This document shows positions 1-8,290 of a stretch of 23,546 bases of DNA, one piece after another. The position numbers were made by a program, and so were the translations under genes. The stretch comes from CAIVAT01 sp037128705 (lineage in GTDB: Bacteria > Bacteroidota > Bacteroidia > Bacteroidales > FEN-979): the NCBI GenBank assembly GCA_037128705.1, contig JBAXVX010000039.1:1-23546 (forward strand). Reading direction: 5' to 3'. The notes beneath the pieces are model-generated. The model was not told where the DNA came from and made no database searches. It saw nothing but the letters and a program-made list of their open reading frames with translations. Within the stretch, counting starts at the first letter, position 1. Each line of letters opens with the position of its first letter.

Positions 1-53
1 CCGCGACCTCCGCCGTGACAGGGCGGCATTCTAACCAGCTGAACTACCGATCC
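1..53 (-). tRNA. tRNA-Asp (anticodon GTC), 3' part cut off by window edge
   Basis: Reading the minus strand from 53, the acceptor 5' strand GGATCGG is followed by TA, a D-arm (GTTC...), and the anticodon arm CCGCC-CTGTCAC-GGCGG, which gives anticodon GTC (Asp) at 17-19. The variable region is visible; the T-arm and 3' acceptor strand lie outside the window, so acceptor pairing cannot be checked. It lies 23 nt downstream of comEC on the same strand, and a promoter-like sequence sits within and just after the comEC 3' end. Confidence 0.93.
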
Positions 54-65
54 TCAAATGTGACG

Positions 66-96
66 CAAAAGTAATCCTAATTTTCTGAATTACCAA
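66..96 (-). promoter_or_regulatory. Putative Bacteroidota-type promoter for tRNA-Asp
   Basis: On the minus strand TTG (96-94), a 20-nt spacer, and TACTTTTG (73-66) match the Bacteroidota sigma-ABfr consensus (-33 TTG, -7 TAnnTTTG) with normal spacing. Initiation a few bases after the -7 box would fall just before the 5' end of tRNA-Asp at 53. The -33 element lies inside the last codons of comEC. The motif match is seen directly; promoter activity is inferred. Confidence 0.55.
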
Positions 97-2227
97 CATC
101 TTTAAGAAATTCTTTTTCAAATGCCCCATGATATGTAACCGATTGACATGAAATACTTTGCATGGCCGAATCCTTCAACCACTGCAGGATTCTGACCCTG
201 GAGTTGGTTGCATCAATGATGATTTGTTTGGGATGAAAGAGTTTGATGACTTCGGCAATCCTGATTTTTGGATTTCCTGACAGAATCAGAAAATCAACCT
301 GCATCGTCTGTTTTAATGCCCCGGGAATGGATTTGTTCAGTATGGCAATCCTGAAATTCCTGAACTGGATAAAATGACCAACCCATCGGACCGGTAAAAA
401 ATCACCTGAAAGATCCACAGTCCTGTCCTTCCGGCCAAACCAATAAGCCCGATGAGACCTGATTCCATGGGCATAAAAGTCGGCGGAGACCATTTCTGCC
501 TTCGTTTTCAATGAGGCCGGATCGTACAAATTTGTACCATAATAAAAACTGACAGCTTTGTCCTGCATGCTGATCTGAAAGCAGGCAGGGCGATTTGAGT
601 TGTAGACCAGGAACCGGGCTGACCCAAGACGATTCAGCTTGAAATCCAAAAGAATCAGGTTAAGCCCGATGCAAGAAAAAAGGAAAAGATATAAAAATGA
701 AATCCGGCGCAGGATTAAATACAAAAAACATGAGCAAATAACCAGGTATAGAATAATCATCTCTGCCGATGAAATATGAATCCCCCGGAGTGTGGAACAG
801 GGGAACTGTTCTATTAAATGAATGATGCTGTTCAACAGCCATACCAGGGCAATGAGCAGCTTTGCACACAAGACCGACACAACAGGGATCGCACCGATGA
901 CCATCAACACTATTCCGACATAAATGATGAGGCTCGATAGTGGAACGACAAAAATATTGGTGAGCATGAAATAATTCGGAAACTGGTGAAAGGTATACAG
1001 TGTGATTGGCAAGGTGGCTATCTGGGCAGCGATGGAGATGGCCAGGATGGACCAGATTTTATCGGGAAGCCAGAGTGAAGTAATAAATAAATCGTAGATC
1101 GGTTTATAGAGGAGAACAATTCCGGCAACGGCCAGATACGACAACTGAAACCCGATATCCAGCAGGATAAAAGGATCCACTGCAAGCAATATAAAGATGG
1201 AGGCTGCAATGACGTTGAACATTTCAGGCGACCGGTTCATCGACTTTGCAAGAATGGGTAAGCTCAGCATGGCAGCCGACCGGAATACACAAGGTGACAG
1301 CCCTGTGATCAGGGCATAGAACCACACAAAAACCAGCAATATGATGGCTTTAAGAAACCGGCCCGCTTTGCGTTTATTCATGAAGCCAAGCAGGAATTCA
1401 AGGAATACATAGATTATGCCCACATGCATCCCCGAAACGGAGAGGATATGCATGGCTCCGGTTGCCGCATAATCCCTTCTCAGATCAGCGTCCAACTCAT
1501 CAACGTACCCAAGCAAAAGCGCTGAAGCCACTGCAAACTCCTTCCCTTTGACCTTATTGTCGCGCAGGATATTGAGCAAACGATCACGCAGTTGAAAGGC
1601 AATCTTGCGGACAATGCCACCCGGTTTCAGTTTTATCAACTTCCAGTCATCTGATCCGGCAAATACCTGGTGGTAAATATTCTTGTTATTAAGATACCTG
1701 GTATAATTAAACGTATGCGGATTTGAATTATCATTCAGTTTTAACAGGCTGGCATGCAGGAGGATAATATCCCCGTATTGAAGTAAAGGATTTGTTGTAT
1801 CGTATTTAAGAAATCCCACTGAGAATCCTCTGCACCTGTCCCACCGCCCGTTTCGCCGATGATACCTGATATCAAGGACCACCTTGAAGGAGGACTTTCT
1901 AATTGAGGGAGGCTCTGTGAGGGTTGCCAGGAATAATCCATTGGGATCATGTCCTATATAGGAAGGATCATTTGACGTGTTGTGAAAATCTGCGATGGTA
2001 TTTCCAGCTATGAAGAAAAACAGGTTAATCATCACCCCTGAGAACCAGCGATACCGGTAAATTTTCAAATACCTGGAAAACAAAAACAACAATCCCTGCA
2101 AACACAAAAGTGTTGCCACGATGCAACCATACCCGATCCCAAATGATCCGGCGGACAATTCCACCATGATCCCGGCCAGGAAAGGGAACAATAATCTCAG
2201 GAGAGGATAAGGCCTCCAGGAGTTCAT
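77..2227 (-). CDS. comEC: ComEC/Rec2-family DNA uptake channel protein
   Basis: Predicted inner-membrane channel that carries single-stranded DNA into the cytoplasm during natural transformation. The protein has 716 aa. It has N-terminal membrane segments (about 9-80), a soluble DUF4131-like/OB-type region (about 95-200), and the polytopic Competence domain (about 225-520) with the family signature HILSVSGMHVG at 260-270 and PCVFRSAAM at 312-320. The C-terminal part (about 536-716) corresponds to the metallo-beta-lactamase-like domain of longer ComEC proteins, but no HxHxDH metal motif is present. The stop codon is TAG. It is the last gene of a leftward run, 58 nt after a TPR gene. Assignment to the family is firm; actual competence is not shown here, because no other competence genes are in the window. 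Confidence 0.92.
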   Translation of the reverse strand: MNSWRPYPLLRLLFPFLAGIMVELSAGSFGIGYGCIVATLLCLQGLLFLFSRYLKIYRYRWFSGVMINLFFFIAGNTIADFHNTSNDPSYIGHDPNGLFLATLTEPPSIRKSSFKVVLDIRYHRRNGRWDRCRGFSVGFLKYDTTNPLLQYGDIILLHASLLKLNDNSNPHTFNYTRYLNNKNIYHQVFAGSDDWKLIKLKPGGIVRKIAFQLRDRLLNILRDNKVKGKEFAVASALLLGYVDELDADLRRDYAATGAMHILSVSGMHVGIIYVFLEFLLGFMNKRKAGRFLKAIILLVFVWFYALITGLSPCVFRSAAMLSLPILAKSMNRSPEMFNVIAASIFILLAVDPFILLDIGFQLSYLAVAGIVLLYKPIYDLFITSLWLPDKIWSILAISIAAQIATLPITLYTFHQFPNYFMLTNIFVVPLSSLIIYVGIVLMVIGAIPVVSVLCAKLLIALVWLLNSIIHLIEQFPCSTLRGIHISSAEMIILYLVICSCFLYLILRRISFLYLFLFSCIGLNLILLDFKLNRLGSARFLVYNSNRPACFQISMQDKAVSFYYGTNLYDPASLKTKAEMVSADFYAHGIRSHRAYWFGRKDRTVDLSGDFLPVRWVGHFIQFRNFRIAILNKSIPGALKQTMQVDFLILSGNPKIRIAEVIKLFHPKQIIIDATNSRVRILQWLKDSAMQSISCQSVTYHGAFEKEFLKDVGNSEN

Positions 2228-2285
2228 ACTGCGTTACCATGTTTATCTCTGCTTAATCAGGATAAAACCAAAAGGTAACACGGTT

Positions 2286-3218
2286 TTACTTACAAAATTT
2301 CGACAGGTAGCCTTTTGCTTTTTCAGAACCTCTTTGCGCTGCCAGGGTCCAGTCAGCACATGCACCGGCCTCATCGGCCATATAACGCCTGGCTACTCCC
2401 CTGTTTGCAAGGGCTTCATGATTCAAGGGGTTGGCTTCAACGATTTGATCATACGCATCAATGGCCTCTTTGTATTTCTTAAGATACATGAAGGCGAGGG
2501 CAAGGTTCATCCGTGAATTGAGGTCGGCAGGGTTGAGCGTGAGGGCTGTTTCAAAATCGTCAACAGCTTCGGTATATTGCTCCAATGCAGCCTGAGCAGC
2601 CCCACGGCTTGAATAATATTCAAATTGAGAAGGATCGAGTTTTATTGCTTCATCAAAATCCGGGACCGACCCAGCGGGGTCATGCATGCTGAATCGTGCC
2701 AATCCCCTGTTATAATAGGCCTCTACAAAGTCAGGTTTATACTGAAGTGCACGTGAAAAATCCTTCGACGCCTCATCGAAATTACCCAGGTCGAATTTGG
2801 CAAGTCCCATGTTGTGGTAAGCTTCAGGATATTCAGGTTTCAACAAAATGGCCTTGTTGTAATCCTGAATGGCCCCGATGTAATCCTTCATATAATCCTT
2901 CACCAATCCCCGGTTGTAATAGGGTTCAGCATGGGCCGGTTTCAACTGGATCACTTTATTGAAATCCTTCATCGCCCCCTGATAATCTTTCTGCTCAGTG
3001 AGGACTATTCCACGGTTATAATAGGGTTCGGCCTCATTTGTGTCAATGGCCATCGCCATTGTAAAGTCCTTCATGGCCTCTTTGAAATCACCCATTTTGG
3101 CCTTAAGGATCCCCGAATCAATGAGTTTTTTTTGTGCCGGATCCTGTGAATACAGGGATGATTGAGCAAATAATCCAAATGAGAAAAGAAGGAGGATCTT
3201 ATAACAGGATGACTTCAT
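2286..3218 (-). CDS. Exported TPR-repeat protein (first of a tandem pair by coordinate)
   Basis: A 310-aa protein with a predicted signal peptide (basic start, hydrophobic core, about residues 1-24), so probably periplasmic. From residue 28 it is built of eight gapless 34-residue tetratricopeptide repeats, many with the pattern A/E-x-Y-Y-N-R-G-x-A, which form a helical protein-protein interaction scaffold. The last repeat diverges into GACADW...G and the protein ends KFCK. The same ending is found in the neighbouring TPR gene upstream (26-nt gap), which points to tandem duplication or a shared C-terminal cap. No enzymatic motif is visible. The partner is unknown; placement next to lpxB and comEC suggests an envelope setting but does not define a function. 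Confidence 0.9.
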   Translation of the reverse strand: MKSSCYKILLLFSFGLFAQSSLYSQDPAQKKLIDSGILKAKMGDFKEAMKDFTMAMAIDTNEAEPYYNRGIVLTEQKDYQGAMKDFNKVIQLKPAHAEPYYNRGLVKDYMKDYIGAIQDYNKAILLKPEYPEAYHNMGLAKFDLGNFDEASKDFSRALQYKPDFVEAYYNRGLARFSMHDPAGSVPDFDEAIKLDPSQFEYYSSRGAAQAALEQYTEAVDDFETALTLNPADLNSRMNLALAFMYLKKYKEAIDAYDQIVEANPLNHEALANRGVARRYMADEAGACADWTLAAQRGSEKAKGYLSKFCK

Positions 3219-3244
3219 TGAGAATGACGGACAATTGGGCTGGT

Positions 3245-4210
3245 CTATTTACAGAACTTCAAAATCCGCTCGTTGGAAACTTCCAGGCCATTGGCATAGG
3301 CCATTTTCCAGTCGGCACAGGCGCCGGTGAGGTCACCCAATTCCTGCTTTAATCTGCCGCGGTTATCATAAGCCTGCGCATATTTGTCATTGAGAGTAAT
3401 GGCCCTATTCAGATCAACCATGGCTGAATCCAGTTCCTTCACCATCATCCTGGCTGCCCCCCGGTTGTTATACGCCGAAGGGTTATCAGGCGTAAGCTTC
3501 AGCGCCTCATTATAGTCTTCGATGGCTCCCTTGTAATCCAGGGTGTAATGACGCATCATTCCGCGGTTGGTATATATATCTGGAAATTTGGGATCAAGCT
3601 TGACAACTTCATTATAATTGATCAATGCGCCATTAAAATCCTGATTCATAAACAACAAAGCCGCCATGTAATTGAAGGCGCTCGGGTTGGTCCGGTCTTT
3701 CTCCAGGTACAGGTCCAGGTCCTCTTTGGCCCCTTTATAATCCTCTGTTTCATATCGCCCGACACCCCGGATGTAATGTGCTTTAAACAGCGTTGGCTGT
3801 AACCGCAAACATTCGGTAGCATCCTGGATGGCGGCTCCGTAATTTTTAACCATCAGGTAAGCCGTGCCTCTCTTTATATAAACGTTTGCATCTTTAACCT
3901 GTTCCAGTGATTTTGTAAAATCATCGATCGCACCGTTTAAATCACCAACTTTGGCCTTCTGGATTCCATTCTTAAAAAAGTTCATGGCAGCCTCCTGCTC
4001 CGGGGTATAAACTTTATGCGACATTCCTGATTTATCCCCATTGCCCTTCGAAGATTTGACCCCTTTATTTTTACTGGTATCAGCCGTTTGAGGGGTGAGA
4101 CGTAAAATGGTCTCTTGCGTATTTCCGGTTTTGGGTGGATTTTGCTGGGCATGAATACTGAAAGGTAATCCACAAATAATTGCAACAATGAATATTGTAA
4201 ACTGTTTCAT
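3245..4210 (-). CDS. Exported TPR-repeat protein (second of the tandem pair)
   Basis: A 321-aa protein with a predicted signal peptide (about residues 1-21). A low-complexity polar linker rich in K, S, G, T and N follows (about 22-70), then about seven tetratricopeptide repeats to the C terminus. Repeats such as NPSAYNNRGAARMMVKELDS follow the TPR consensus. The C-terminal cap GACADWKMAYANG...KFCK closely matches the end of the adjacent TPR protein, but this one has a long linker the other lacks. The start ATG lies 27 nt after the lpxB stop, so co-transcription is likely. Probably a periplasmic scaffold; ligand and process are unknown. Confidence 0.9.
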   Translation of the reverse strand: MKQFTIFIVAIICGLPFSIHAQQNPPKTGNTQETILRLTPQTADTSKNKGVKSSKGNGDKSGMSHKVYTPEQEAAMNFFKNGIQKAKVGDLNGAIDDFTKSLEQVKDANVYIKRGTAYLMVKNYGAAIQDATECLRLQPTLFKAHYIRGVGRYETEDYKGAKEDLDLYLEKDRTNPSAFNYMAALLFMNQDFNGALINYNEVVKLDPKFPDIYTNRGMMRHYTLDYKGAIEDYNEALKLTPDNPSAYNNRGAARMMVKELDSAMVDLNRAITLNDKYAQAYDNRGRLKQELGDLTGACADWKMAYANGLEVSNERILKFCK

Positions 4211-4237
4211 AAAGGATTAAATTGGTTTAAAAGAAAC

Positions 4238-5359
4238 TTATTTTTTTTGTAAATATTGTATCATTAAGGCAGCAACTCTGCCCGAAGCACCGCTTCCGCC
4301 AAGTTCCTGTTTCAGAACCTTGTAATCATCGAGGATCCTCTGCCGTAAAGGTCCATTTTCAAGGATCTCTGTCAGTGACCGGACCAGGTTTTTCTGATTT
4401 AACTCCGACTGGATTAATTCAGGGACAACCTTTTTCCCAGCGATCAGGTTGACCAGGGAGATAAAGGGAACATGAACCAACTGCCTGGCGATCAGATAAG
4501 AGAGTGCGTTTCCCTTATAACAGACAATCTGGGGCACCTCCATCAGAGCGGTTTCAAGGGTGGCAGTGCCTGATGCAACAAGCGCAGCATCGGAATGGCT
4601 GAGCAGGTCGTAGGTTTGAGTAATCACCATGCGGACCCCGGTCCTTTTTAGAATCCGTTCATAAAAATCAGCAGGAACGGATGGTGCCGCCGCGATGACA
4701 AACTGATAGCCGGGAAATGATGACACCACACTTGTCATCATATGCAGCATTTTCTCAATTTCCATTTTGCGGCTTCCTGGCAGGAGCGCAACCATCCTGC
4801 GATCAGGCAACCCGTTTTTCACCAGGAACGCTTCACGGCTTAGCGTGTTCATCTCCTTGTGAATGACGTCGAGAAGCGGGTGTCCGGCATAATCTACCGG
4901 ATAATGATACCGGGCATAAAATTCCTGTTCAAAGGGAAGAATGACAAACATTTTTTCTACATATTTCCTGATCGATTGCACCCTCGATGACCGCCAAGCC
5001 CATAACTGCGGAGAAATATAATAGAATACCCGGATCCCTTTACGGGCGGCAAATTTGGCCATCTTAAGGTTAAACCCCGGGTAGTCAACAAGGATCAGAA
5101 CATCAGGTTGAAATGAAACCAGGTCCTCTTCACAGAAACGAAAATTTTTCAGGATGGTAGGCAGGTGGGCAACCACTTCCATAAATCCCATGAAAGCCAG
5201 ATCCCGGTAATGTTTCACCAGTTCCCCACCCTGCTGCTGCATCAAATCGCCTCCCCAGCAACGAAAAATTGCTTCCGGATCGAGCAATTTCAACTCCTGC
5301 ATCAGGTTTGAAGCATGCAGGTCGCCCGAAGCTTCACCGGCAATGATATAGTATCGCAT
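4238..5359 (-). CDS. lpxB: Lipid-A-disaccharide synthase
   Basis: A GT-B fold glycosyltransferase (family GT19) that joins UDP-2,3-diacylglucosamine and 2,3-diacylglucosamine-1-phosphate into the lipid A disaccharide at the cytoplasmic face of the inner membrane. At 373 aa it is of normal length. Visible family blocks are GEASGD at 8-13, FMGFMEVV, LVDYPGFN, YYISPQLWAWRSSR, LPFEQEFY and YAGHPLLD in the N-terminal half. In the C-terminal half are LLPGSRKMEI, SGTATLE and the hydrophobic segment VPFISLVNLIAGK. Its ATG overlaps the surE stop by one base (TGATG), so translation is probably coupled. Presence of lpxB implies a Gram-negative outer membrane with lipid A, matching the kdsC-like gene upstream. 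Confidence 0.97.
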   Translation of the reverse strand: MRYYIIAGEASGDLHASNLMQELKLLDPEAIFRCWGGDLMQQQGGELVKHYRDLAFMGFMEVVAHLPTILKNFRFCEEDLVSFQPDVLILVDYPGFNLKMAKFAARKGIRVFYYISPQLWAWRSSRVQSIRKYVEKMFVILPFEQEFYARYHYPVDYAGHPLLDVIHKEMNTLSREAFLVKNGLPDRRMVALLPGSRKMEIEKMLHMMTSVVSSFPGYQFVIAAAPSVPADFYERILKRTGVRMVITQTYDLLSHSDAALVASGTATLETALMEVPQIVCYKGNALSYLIARQLVHVPFISLVNLIAGKKVVPELIQSELNQKNLVRSLTEILENGPLRQRILDDYKVLKQELGGSGASGRVAALMIQYLQKK

Positions 5360-6123
5360 CAGAACCTGTTCCTGAGTGTTTCAAGCGCACTGTTTGCAGT
5401 CAGGTCGAACTGGACCGGAACAACAGCCACATAATTATTTTCAATAGCCCACTGATCGGAGTCCTTCCCGTTCCCGGTCGAAACATATACTCCCTTCATC
5501 CAGTAATATTTTCTACCGTTCGGATCTTCCCGCTCATCAAAATCCTCCTCCCATGTCCCTTCAGCCTGGCGGCAAACTTTAATTCCTTTAATCTGATCTT
5601 CAGGAACATCAGGAATGTTGACGTTGAGACACACCCCCGTTGGAAGACCCTTTGAGACGACATCCGAAACAATGGTTTTAATAAACTTCTCCGAGGGTCC
5701 GAAATCGGCTTTCAGGCTGTAATTATTGAGCGAAAACCCAACCGAGGGAACCCCGGCCAGGGCACCTTCAAGCACGGCGGCCATGGTTCCGGAATATACG
5801 ATGTTGATTGAGGCATTGGTACCATGGTTAATCCCGGAAAAAAGAAAATCGGGCCGGCGGCGCATGACTATTTTAAAAGCCATTTTAACGCAATCGGCGG
5901 GTGTTCCGTCACAGGAATACTCTTCATAACCGGTTTCACGGGTAATAAGATCGAGCCGTAAAGGATGGGCTATCGTAACAGCATGCGCAGTGCCTGACTG
6001 CGGGCGATCGGGTGCAACCACCACCACGCGCCCGAATGGACGGATATAATTGATCAGGGCCCTGATTCCGGGAGCTTTTACACTGTCGTCGTTGGTAATC
6101 AATATTAAAGGTTTATCCTTCAT
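5359..6123 (-). CDS. surE: 5'/3'-nucleotidase SurE
   Basis: A metal-dependent nucleoside monophosphatase of the SurE family, 254 aa. The N-terminal metal site ILITNDDS (N11, D12, D13) is present, as is the conserved serine in APDRPQSG (S43) and the asparagine in SGINHGTN (N99), the usual metal and phosphate ligands. The signature YSGTMAAVLEGALAGVPSVGFSL follows. The usual NDDG is NDDS here, a tolerable change near the site. It lies 23 nt after maf and overlaps lpxB by one base. In many Proteobacteria surE sits with pcm and rpoS; here it is grouped with maf and lpxB. Role: nucleotide salvage or stress house-cleaning, known from the family. Confidence 0.96.
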   Translation of the reverse strand: MKDKPLILITNDDSVKAPGIRALINYIRPFGRVVVVAPDRPQSGTAHAVTIAHPLRLDLITRETGYEEYSCDGTPADCVKMAFKIVMRRRPDFLFSGINHGTNASINIVYSGTMAAVLEGALAGVPSVGFSLNNYSLKADFGPSEKFIKTIVSDVVSKGLPTGVCLNVNIPDVPEDQIKGIKVCRQAEGTWEEDFDEREDPNGRKYYWMKGVYVSTGNGKDSDQWAIENNYVAVVPVQFDLTANSALETLRNRF

Positions 6124-6146
6124 TCCAGATAACTTTTAATGACAAT

Positions 6147-6731
6147 TTAATAATTCAGCAATTCTTCATAAAGCTCTTTCACCGGCAACCCCATCACATT
6201 AAAAAAGGATCCTTCAATTTTATTGATCCCGATATACCCGATCCATTCCTGTACGCCATAGCCACCGGCTTTATCAAAGGGTTGAAAATGATCAATGTAG
6301 TATTCGATCTCCTCAAGGCTGAGCTCTTTGAAATAGACCGAGGAGATCACATGAAATACATGTTGCTTGTGTTTTGAACAGAGGCAAACCGCAGTGATGA
6401 CATCATGTTTCCGCCCTGAAAGCTTTTTGAGCATGGCAACGGCTTCTCCATAGCTCGAAGGTTTTCCCAGAATTTCGTTTCCGATCGAAACGATGGTGTC
6501 CGCAGTCAGGATGATGGCCTTTTCATCCATCCTGGTCATATCAAAACTCGATGCTTTCAGCACCGCCAGGTAGGTGGCAATCTCATGCGGAAGCAGGCCC
6601 CCTGGATAAATCTCTTCGATCTGGGTGGTCCGTATCTCGAAATCAAAGCCCAGTTCCTTTAAAAGATACTGGCGGCGGGGGGATTGTGAGGCCAGGATAA
6701 GATGCCTCCCGTTCAGGCGACGATTGATCAT
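6147..6731 (-). CDS. maf: Maf-family nucleoside triphosphate pyrophosphatase
   Basis: A 194-aa cytoplasmic enzyme that hydrolyses non-canonical or surplus nucleotides (dTTP/UTP and modified forms) to monophosphate plus pyrophosphate. The substrate-binding N-terminal motif LASQSPRR (13-20), the catalytic Asp in TADT (D78), SGRKHDVITAV, and KAGGYGVQ (about 154-161) with the following GSFFNVMGLPV block are all present, as in the YhdE-type branch. It starts 6 nt after the prenyltransferase gene ends, which argues strongly for one transcript. Its exact nucleotide preference cannot be read from sequence alone. Some Maf proteins have been linked to septum inhibition, but the pyrophosphatase function is better supported. 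Confidence 0.95.
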   Translation of the reverse strand: MINRRLNGRHLILASQSPRRQYLLKELGFDFEIRTTQIEEIYPGGLLPHEIATYLAVLKASSFDMTRMDEKAIILTADTIVSIGNEILGKPSSYGEAVAMLKKLSGRKHDVITAVCLCSKHKQHVFHVISSVYFKELSLEEIEYYIDHFQPFDKAGGYGVQEWIGYIGINKIEGSFFNVMGLPVKELYEELLNY

Positions 6732-6737
6732 GGTTTG

Positions 6738-7712
6738 TTAATTACTGATGAATAAAACTTCCATGGATAATATTCCGGTCAGCATTATCAGTTCGCATAA
6801 ACTGCTCAGAAAATGATAATTCTGTTTTTCACGTGAGCCAAAAAGCTTGATTAGAAAATAGATGAATGGTAACTGGACAGCTATGAGAAAATACCAGAAA
6901 AGCATCATCATGTCCAGCCTGCACAGGATCATCTGAACATACCCCAGCAGGGCCAGTCCTGTAACAACGATCAATGCAACAAGGTACCTGGTCCAGGGAA
7001 TTCCAAGTACCAGCGGGATCGTTTTACTTCCAATGGATTTATCTCCTTCTGTATCCTCCATGTCCTTGACGAGTTCACGAACCATTGAAATAAGAAAGGC
7101 AAATACGGCATAACCCACAAATACATAGGTAACCCTGTTTATTTCAGGGATTTCGTTAGCGAATAGAGAGGCATTCAGCCGAAGCCAGAAGAATTCAAAT
7201 AACCACACAACAAGTATGATGAAAGCGGTGGTAACGGCGACAATGAAATTACCCCAGAAAATCATTCGCTTATATTTGGCTGAATAGATCCAGAGCACGC
7301 CTGAAATGAATGGAAACAGCAATCCAAATGTGATCGCCTTTACACGGTAGGCCAGGTAGAATCCCAGGAGTATGGCAACCCCGTTCAGGATCATATGCAC
7401 TTTGATGGCCGTTCTTGCATTGATCACTTTGTTCACAACCAGTTTATCGGGCCGGTTGACGCTGTCGATTTTAACATCAAAGTAATCATTGATCACATAG
7501 CCGCCAATTGCAATCAGCATGGCAGCCATGACCAGGATCAGGAAATCTGGAAGGAGGGAGATGGCGCCCGGGTCGCTGCTATAAATGAATGGACTGATGA
7601 TGCAGTAACGAAGCAACAACTGGGTAAGTACAATGATCAGAACATTCGGCAGGCGGATTAACTGCGCCAGCGCCCCGAGGTAGGCTGTAACCGGTAAACC
7701 ATTTAACTTCAT
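6738..7712 (-). CDS. UbiA-family prenyltransferase (geranylgeranylglycerol-phosphate geranylgeranyltransferase-like)
   Basis: A 324-aa polytopic membrane protein with about eight or nine hydrophobic segments. Both Asp-rich motifs of the UbiA superfamily are present: NDYFDVKID at 75-83 and RELVKDMEDTEGD at 212-224, which bind Mg2+ and the prenyl diphosphate. Bacteroidota members of this branch are usually annotated after archaeal digeranylgeranylglyceryl phosphate synthase, which makes ether lipids, but I know of no firm demonstration of that activity in this phylum. An aromatic acceptor (MenA/UbiA-like) is the alternative. It sits 56 nt after the KdsC-like phosphatase gene and 6 nt before maf. 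The superfamily is certain; the substrate is not. Confidence 0.88.
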   Translation of the reverse strand: MKLNGLPVTAYLGALAQLIRLPNVLIIVLTQLLLRYCIISPFIYSSDPGAISLLPDFLILVMAAMLIAIGGYVINDYFDVKIDSVNRPDKLVVNKVINARTAIKVHMILNGVAILLGFYLAYRVKAITFGLLFPFISGVLWIYSAKYKRMIFWGNFIVAVTTAFIILVVWLFEFFWLRLNASLFANEIPEINRVTYVFVGYAVFAFLISMVRELVKDMEDTEGDKSIGSKTIPLVLGIPWTRYLVALIVVTGLALLGYVQMILCRLDMMMLFWYFLIAVQLPFIYFLIKLFGSREKQNYHFLSSLCELIMLTGILSMEVLFISN

Positions 7713-7768
7713 CGACCTGGTTGTTTATTAAAATTTCTTCTTCGCATTTCTGAATTCAAACTTCTTCA

Positions 7769-8290
7769 CTACCAATGGTAGGCATCATCATTCATCCATT
7801 TACCCTGTACCTTCAGCACCTGTTCGATCACATCGCGTACACACCCTTTGCCACCCGGGAAATGAGAAATATACCTGGCCACCGATTTGATCTCTTCAGC
7901 TGCATCGGCAGGACATGTTGCCACACCGGCCTCCAGCATGACCTCATAATCGGGAATATCATCTCCCATATAAAGCACCTGCTCAGGCTTCAGGTTGTAC
8001 TTTTTCAGGTATTCCCTGAATACATCCAGCTTCCGCTCGACTCCCAAAAACACATCCTGGATCTGCAAAGCCTTCATCCGGTGCATCATGGAATCAGAAC
8101 GCGCACCTGAAATGACCGCAACCCGGTATCCCTTTTTATGGGCAAGTTGCAGGGCATATCCATCCTTGACACTTGAAATACGGTGAGCTTCGCCATCGTT
8201 GGTGGTGATCACACTCCCATCGGTCAACACACCGTCATAATCAAAAATAAAGGTATTGACGGAAGGAAGGAACTCTTTATAATTTGCCAT
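7769..8290 (-). CDS. KdsC-like HAD phosphatase (probable Kdo-8-phosphate phosphatase)
   Basis: A 173-aa cap-less HAD phosphatase. Motif I FIFDYDGVLTDG has nucleophile D17 and acid/base D19; motif II is VISGARSD (S61); motif III Lys lies near GVERK (K87); motif IV is MGDDIPDYEVM (D110, D111). Length and motifs fit KdsC, which releases phosphate from Kdo-8-phosphate for inner-core LPS; some Bacteroides homologues act on the nine-carbon sugar KDN-9-phosphate. I chose the ATG at 8290 over an upstream start at 8449 because homology begins there and the longer version would add 53 non-homologous residues inside the upstream gene. The chosen start overlaps the DUF2520 gene by 14 nt. Function is compatible with lpxB in the same run. 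Confidence 0.9.
   Translation of the reverse strand: MANYKEFLPSVNTFIFDYDGVLTDGSVITTNDGEAHRISSVKDGYALQLAHKKGYRVAVISGARSDSMMHRMKALQIQDVFLGVERKLDVFREYLKKYNLKPEQVLYMGDDIPDYEVMLEAGVATCPADAAEEIKSVARYISHFPGGKGCVRDVIEQVLKVQGKWMNDDAYHW

Noticed and set aside
2286..4210. Repetitive DNA suggestive of a tandem repeat array or CRISPR
   Set aside because: The periodicity is about 102 bp (34 codons) and diverged, fully explained by TPR coding repeats.
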